Shown here: positions 22,227-23,671 of the stretch, piece after piece
Layout of the letters: each line of letters begins with the position of its first letter
Position numbering within the stretch: position 1 is the stretch's first letter
NCBI GenBank assembly: GCA_045587785.1
Contig: JAZNDA010000088.1
Coordinates: 1-23,671, forward strand
From: RGIG8775 sp045587785
GTDB lineage: Bacteria; Bacillota; Clostridia; Oscillospirales; CAG-272
DNA: 23,671 nucleotides
Direction of reading: 5' to 3'
Program-made: the position numbers and the translations under genes
Notes under the pieces: generated by a model
Databases searched by the model: none
What the model saw: the letters and a program-made list of their open reading frames with translations, nothing else
Told to the model about the DNA's origin: nothing

Positions 22227-23174
22227 ATGAATATCGTTTTGACCGATTGCAACACCGTAAACGCCGACGATCTGGGACTTTCCGTCCTTGAACGCTTTGG
22301 AAGCGTCACCTATTACGGAGAAACACCAAAAGAACTGACCGCAGAGCGTATAAAGGACGCCCATATCGTCATCATCAACAAAACGCTGATCGAAAAAAAG
22401 GAGATCGACGCCGCTCCACATCTGAAGCTGATCGCCCTGTTTGCCACGGGCTACAACAACGTTGATGTCGAATACGCCAGACAAAAAGGCATCACGGTCT
22501 GCAACGCAGGCTCATACTCCACCTTTGCCGTAGCACAACAAGTGTTCGGATATATCCTCGCTCATGCCTGTCAGATCGCGCAATATGACGCAGACGTCAA
22601 AAACGGTGATTGGATCGCGTCCCGTTTGTTTTGCTTTTTCTCTCGCCCGACAACCGAGCTGTACGGAAAAACGCTGGGCATTTTCGGCTACGGCACCATA
22701 GGAAAAAAGGTGGCTGAAATCGCGAATGTTTTCGGAATGAGGGTGCTTGCTTGCAGCCGCACGGTAAAAAATGACAGCTCCGTAACCTTTGTAGACTTTG
22801 ATACGCTTTTGGCAGAGAGTGATTATCTGAGCGTACATTGCCCGCTTACCGACGAAACCAGAGAGCGCTTCGGGGCCGAGGCTTTTGCCAAGATGAAACC
22901 GACCGCTTATTTTATCAACACCGCGCGCGGCGGTGTGATAAACGAGCAGGCGCTTGCCGATGCACTGAACAGCGGAATCATCGCGGGGGCGGCGGTGGAT
23001 GTTCTGACCACCGAGCCGATGAAAGCCGACTGCCCTCTTTTGACCGCCGCTAACATCACTATTACGCCTCATATTGCATGGGCGCCCATTGAGACCAGAA
23101 AACGCCTGTTGTCCATTGTAGAAAAAAATATAGAGGCATTCCTTGACGGCAAGCCCATCAACGTGGTAAACTGA
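22227..23174 (+). CDS. D-2-hydroxyacid dehydrogenase (hydroxypyruvate/glycerate dehydrogenase type)
   Basis: The 315-residue enzyme reduces 2-keto acids such as hydroxypyruvate or glyoxylate to D-hydroxyacids. The dinucleotide-binding motif is GYGTIG (154-159). The catalytic triad is R234 (NTARGG), E263 (TTEPM) and H282 (PHIAW). The strand end after the motif reads ACSRT (175-179) rather than an acidic residue, which would favour NADPH over NADH. The ATG at 22227 is chosen because AAAGGA lies about 9 bases upstream; a Met seven residues earlier has no site. It is a single gene with its own promoter and terminator. The true substrate (glycerate, lactate-like or phosphorylated acids) cannot be told. 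Confidence 0.92.
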   Translation: MNIVLTDCNTVNADDLGLSVLERFGSVTYYGETPKELTAERIKDAHIVIINKTLIEKKEIDAAPHLKLIALFATGYNNVDVEYARQKGITVCNAGSYSTFAVAQQVFGYILAHACQIAQYDADVKNGDWIASRLFCFFSRPTTELYGKTLGIFGYGTIGKKVAEIANVFGMRVLACSRTVKNDSSVTFVDFDTLLAESDYLSVHCPLTDETRERFGAEAFAKMKPTAYFINTARGGVINEQALADALNSGIIAGAAVDVLTTEPMKADCPLLTAANITITPHIAWAPIETRKRLLSIVEKNIEAFLDGKPINVVN

Positions 23175-23180
23175 CATAGC

Positions 23181-23218
23181 AAAAGACACCCGAAAAAACA
23201 TTCGGGTGTCTTTTTGTT
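23181..23218. terminator. Bidirectional terminator between the dehydrogenase gene and nrdR
   Basis: A perfect 14-bp stem (aaaagacacccgaa, 23181-23194, with 23201-23214) closes a 6-base loop and is followed by TGTTTG on the plus strand; the T's are mostly in the stem. It reads on both strands. Confidence 0.85.
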
Positions 23219-23228
23219 TGGAACGGCA

Positions 23229-23671
23229 TTATTTCTTTTTTCCGCGAAGCTTTTTAAGCTCCGCCAGAAAGGTCTCCAGATCCTGAAACTCTCTGTACAC
23301 CGAGGCAAAGCGGATGTAGGCGACTTCGTCCATGGTTTTGAGTCTGGAAAGCACCATCTCTCCGATCTCCTTGGTGGTCACATCTTGATTCAAAGAATTC
23401 TGAAGCTCAAGCTCAATATCCGACACAACGTCTTCTGCGTTGATCGGTCTCTTCTGGCAAGCCTTAAGTACGCCCGTCAGGAGCTTGGCACGGTCAAACG
23501 GCTCTTTACTGCCGTCCTTTTTTATAACAAAAACCTGAAGCGTTTCCACCACCTCATAGGTTGTAAAGCGCTTTTTGCAGGAAAGGCACTCGCGGCGGCG
23601 GCGAATACTGCCGTCGGGTGTCGGTCTGGAATCGACCACCTTGCTATCAAAGTAGCCGCATGCGGGACATT
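23229..23671 (-). CDS. nrdR: Transcriptional repressor NrdR, start cut by the window edge
   Basis: The gene runs off the right edge; 146 residues are present and the missing start is probably two or three residues. The N-terminal zinc ribbon begins CPACGYFDSKVVDSRP at the edge and is completed by CLSCKKRFTTYE, giving four zinc cysteines. The rest, from about residue 50, is an ATP-cone that senses ATP/dATP (VIKKDGSKEPFDRAKLL). NrdR represses ribonucleotide reductase genes. The length fits the usual 150 residues. A GTG at 23639 is an internal codon and not the start. Its upstream promoter lies outside the window. Confidence 0.95.
   Translation of the reverse strand, partial: CPACGYFDSKVVDSRPTPDGSIRRRRECLSCKKRFTTYEVVETLQVFVIKKDGSKEPFDRAKLLTGVLKACQKRPINAEDVVSDIELELQNSLNQDVTTKEIGEMVLSRLKTMDEVAYIRFASVYREFQDLETFLAELKKLRGKKK

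Overview
The window looks like chromosome of an anaerobic, Gram-positive, endospore-forming bacterium (class Clostridia or a near relative). Evidence: Spo0A, the forespore sigma factor SigG and a YtvI-type membrane protein are all present. Fermentation runs through the glycyl-radical enzyme pyruvate formate-lyase. Nearly every gene has a strong AGGAGG-type ribosome binding site and a recognisable SigA-type promoter. No rRNA, tRNA, CRISPR array, insertion sequence or integrase was seen. The genes are tightly packed in short operons, and no gene-free stretch exceeds 300 bases once start codons are placed by their ribosome binding sites.

Layout. (1) 1-3170: pflB-pflA, translationally coupled, between two terminators. 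(2) 3169-5280: a YghZ-type aldo/keto reductase (-) and spo0A (+), divergent across an AT-rich 294-base regulatory region. (3) 5291-7425: a large clan GH-A glycoside hydrolase resembling GH50, with an N-terminal DNRLRE-like sandwich domain, behind a consensus promoter. (4) 7565-9599: an ACT-domain protein and a DUF711 protein in one operon, preceded by a TrpR-like (YerC/YecD) regulator. (5) 9740-11221: a YtvI/PerM-type permease and a 77-residue unknown protein. (6) 11241-13281: on the minus strand, uronate isomerase, then a ferredoxin:thioredoxin reductase catalytic subunit and thioredoxin. (7) 13481-16841: an operon of a MutS-like ATPase without mismatch-recognition domains, an Lrp/AsnC regulator and a class I aminotransferase. 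(8) 16842-20023: topoisomerase III and sigG (-). (9) 20210-22129: a Y-family polymerase and a YolD-like protein. (10) 22227-23671: a D-2-hydroxyacid dehydrogenase and, cut by the right edge, nrdR (-).

How they fit together. The metabolic genes fit a sugar and uronate fermenter: UxaC brings in hexuronates, the GH-A enzyme would trim carbohydrate in the cytoplasm, PFL turns pyruvate into acetyl-CoA and formate, and the aldo/keto reductase and 2-hydroxyacid dehydrogenase handle reactive carbonyls and 2-keto acids. FtrB plus Trx form a compact ferredoxin-to-thiol relay suited to a strict anaerobe. Spo0A, SigG and YtvI belong to sporulation but lie apart from the neighbours they have in Bacillus. 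TopB, the polymerase/YolD pair, the MutS-like ATPase and NrdR are DNA-metabolism genes. No single new defence or mobile system stands out. The least explained loci are the FtrB-Trx pair, the DNRLRE-GH50-like protein, the MutS-like/Lrp/aminotransferase operon and the 77-residue protein.
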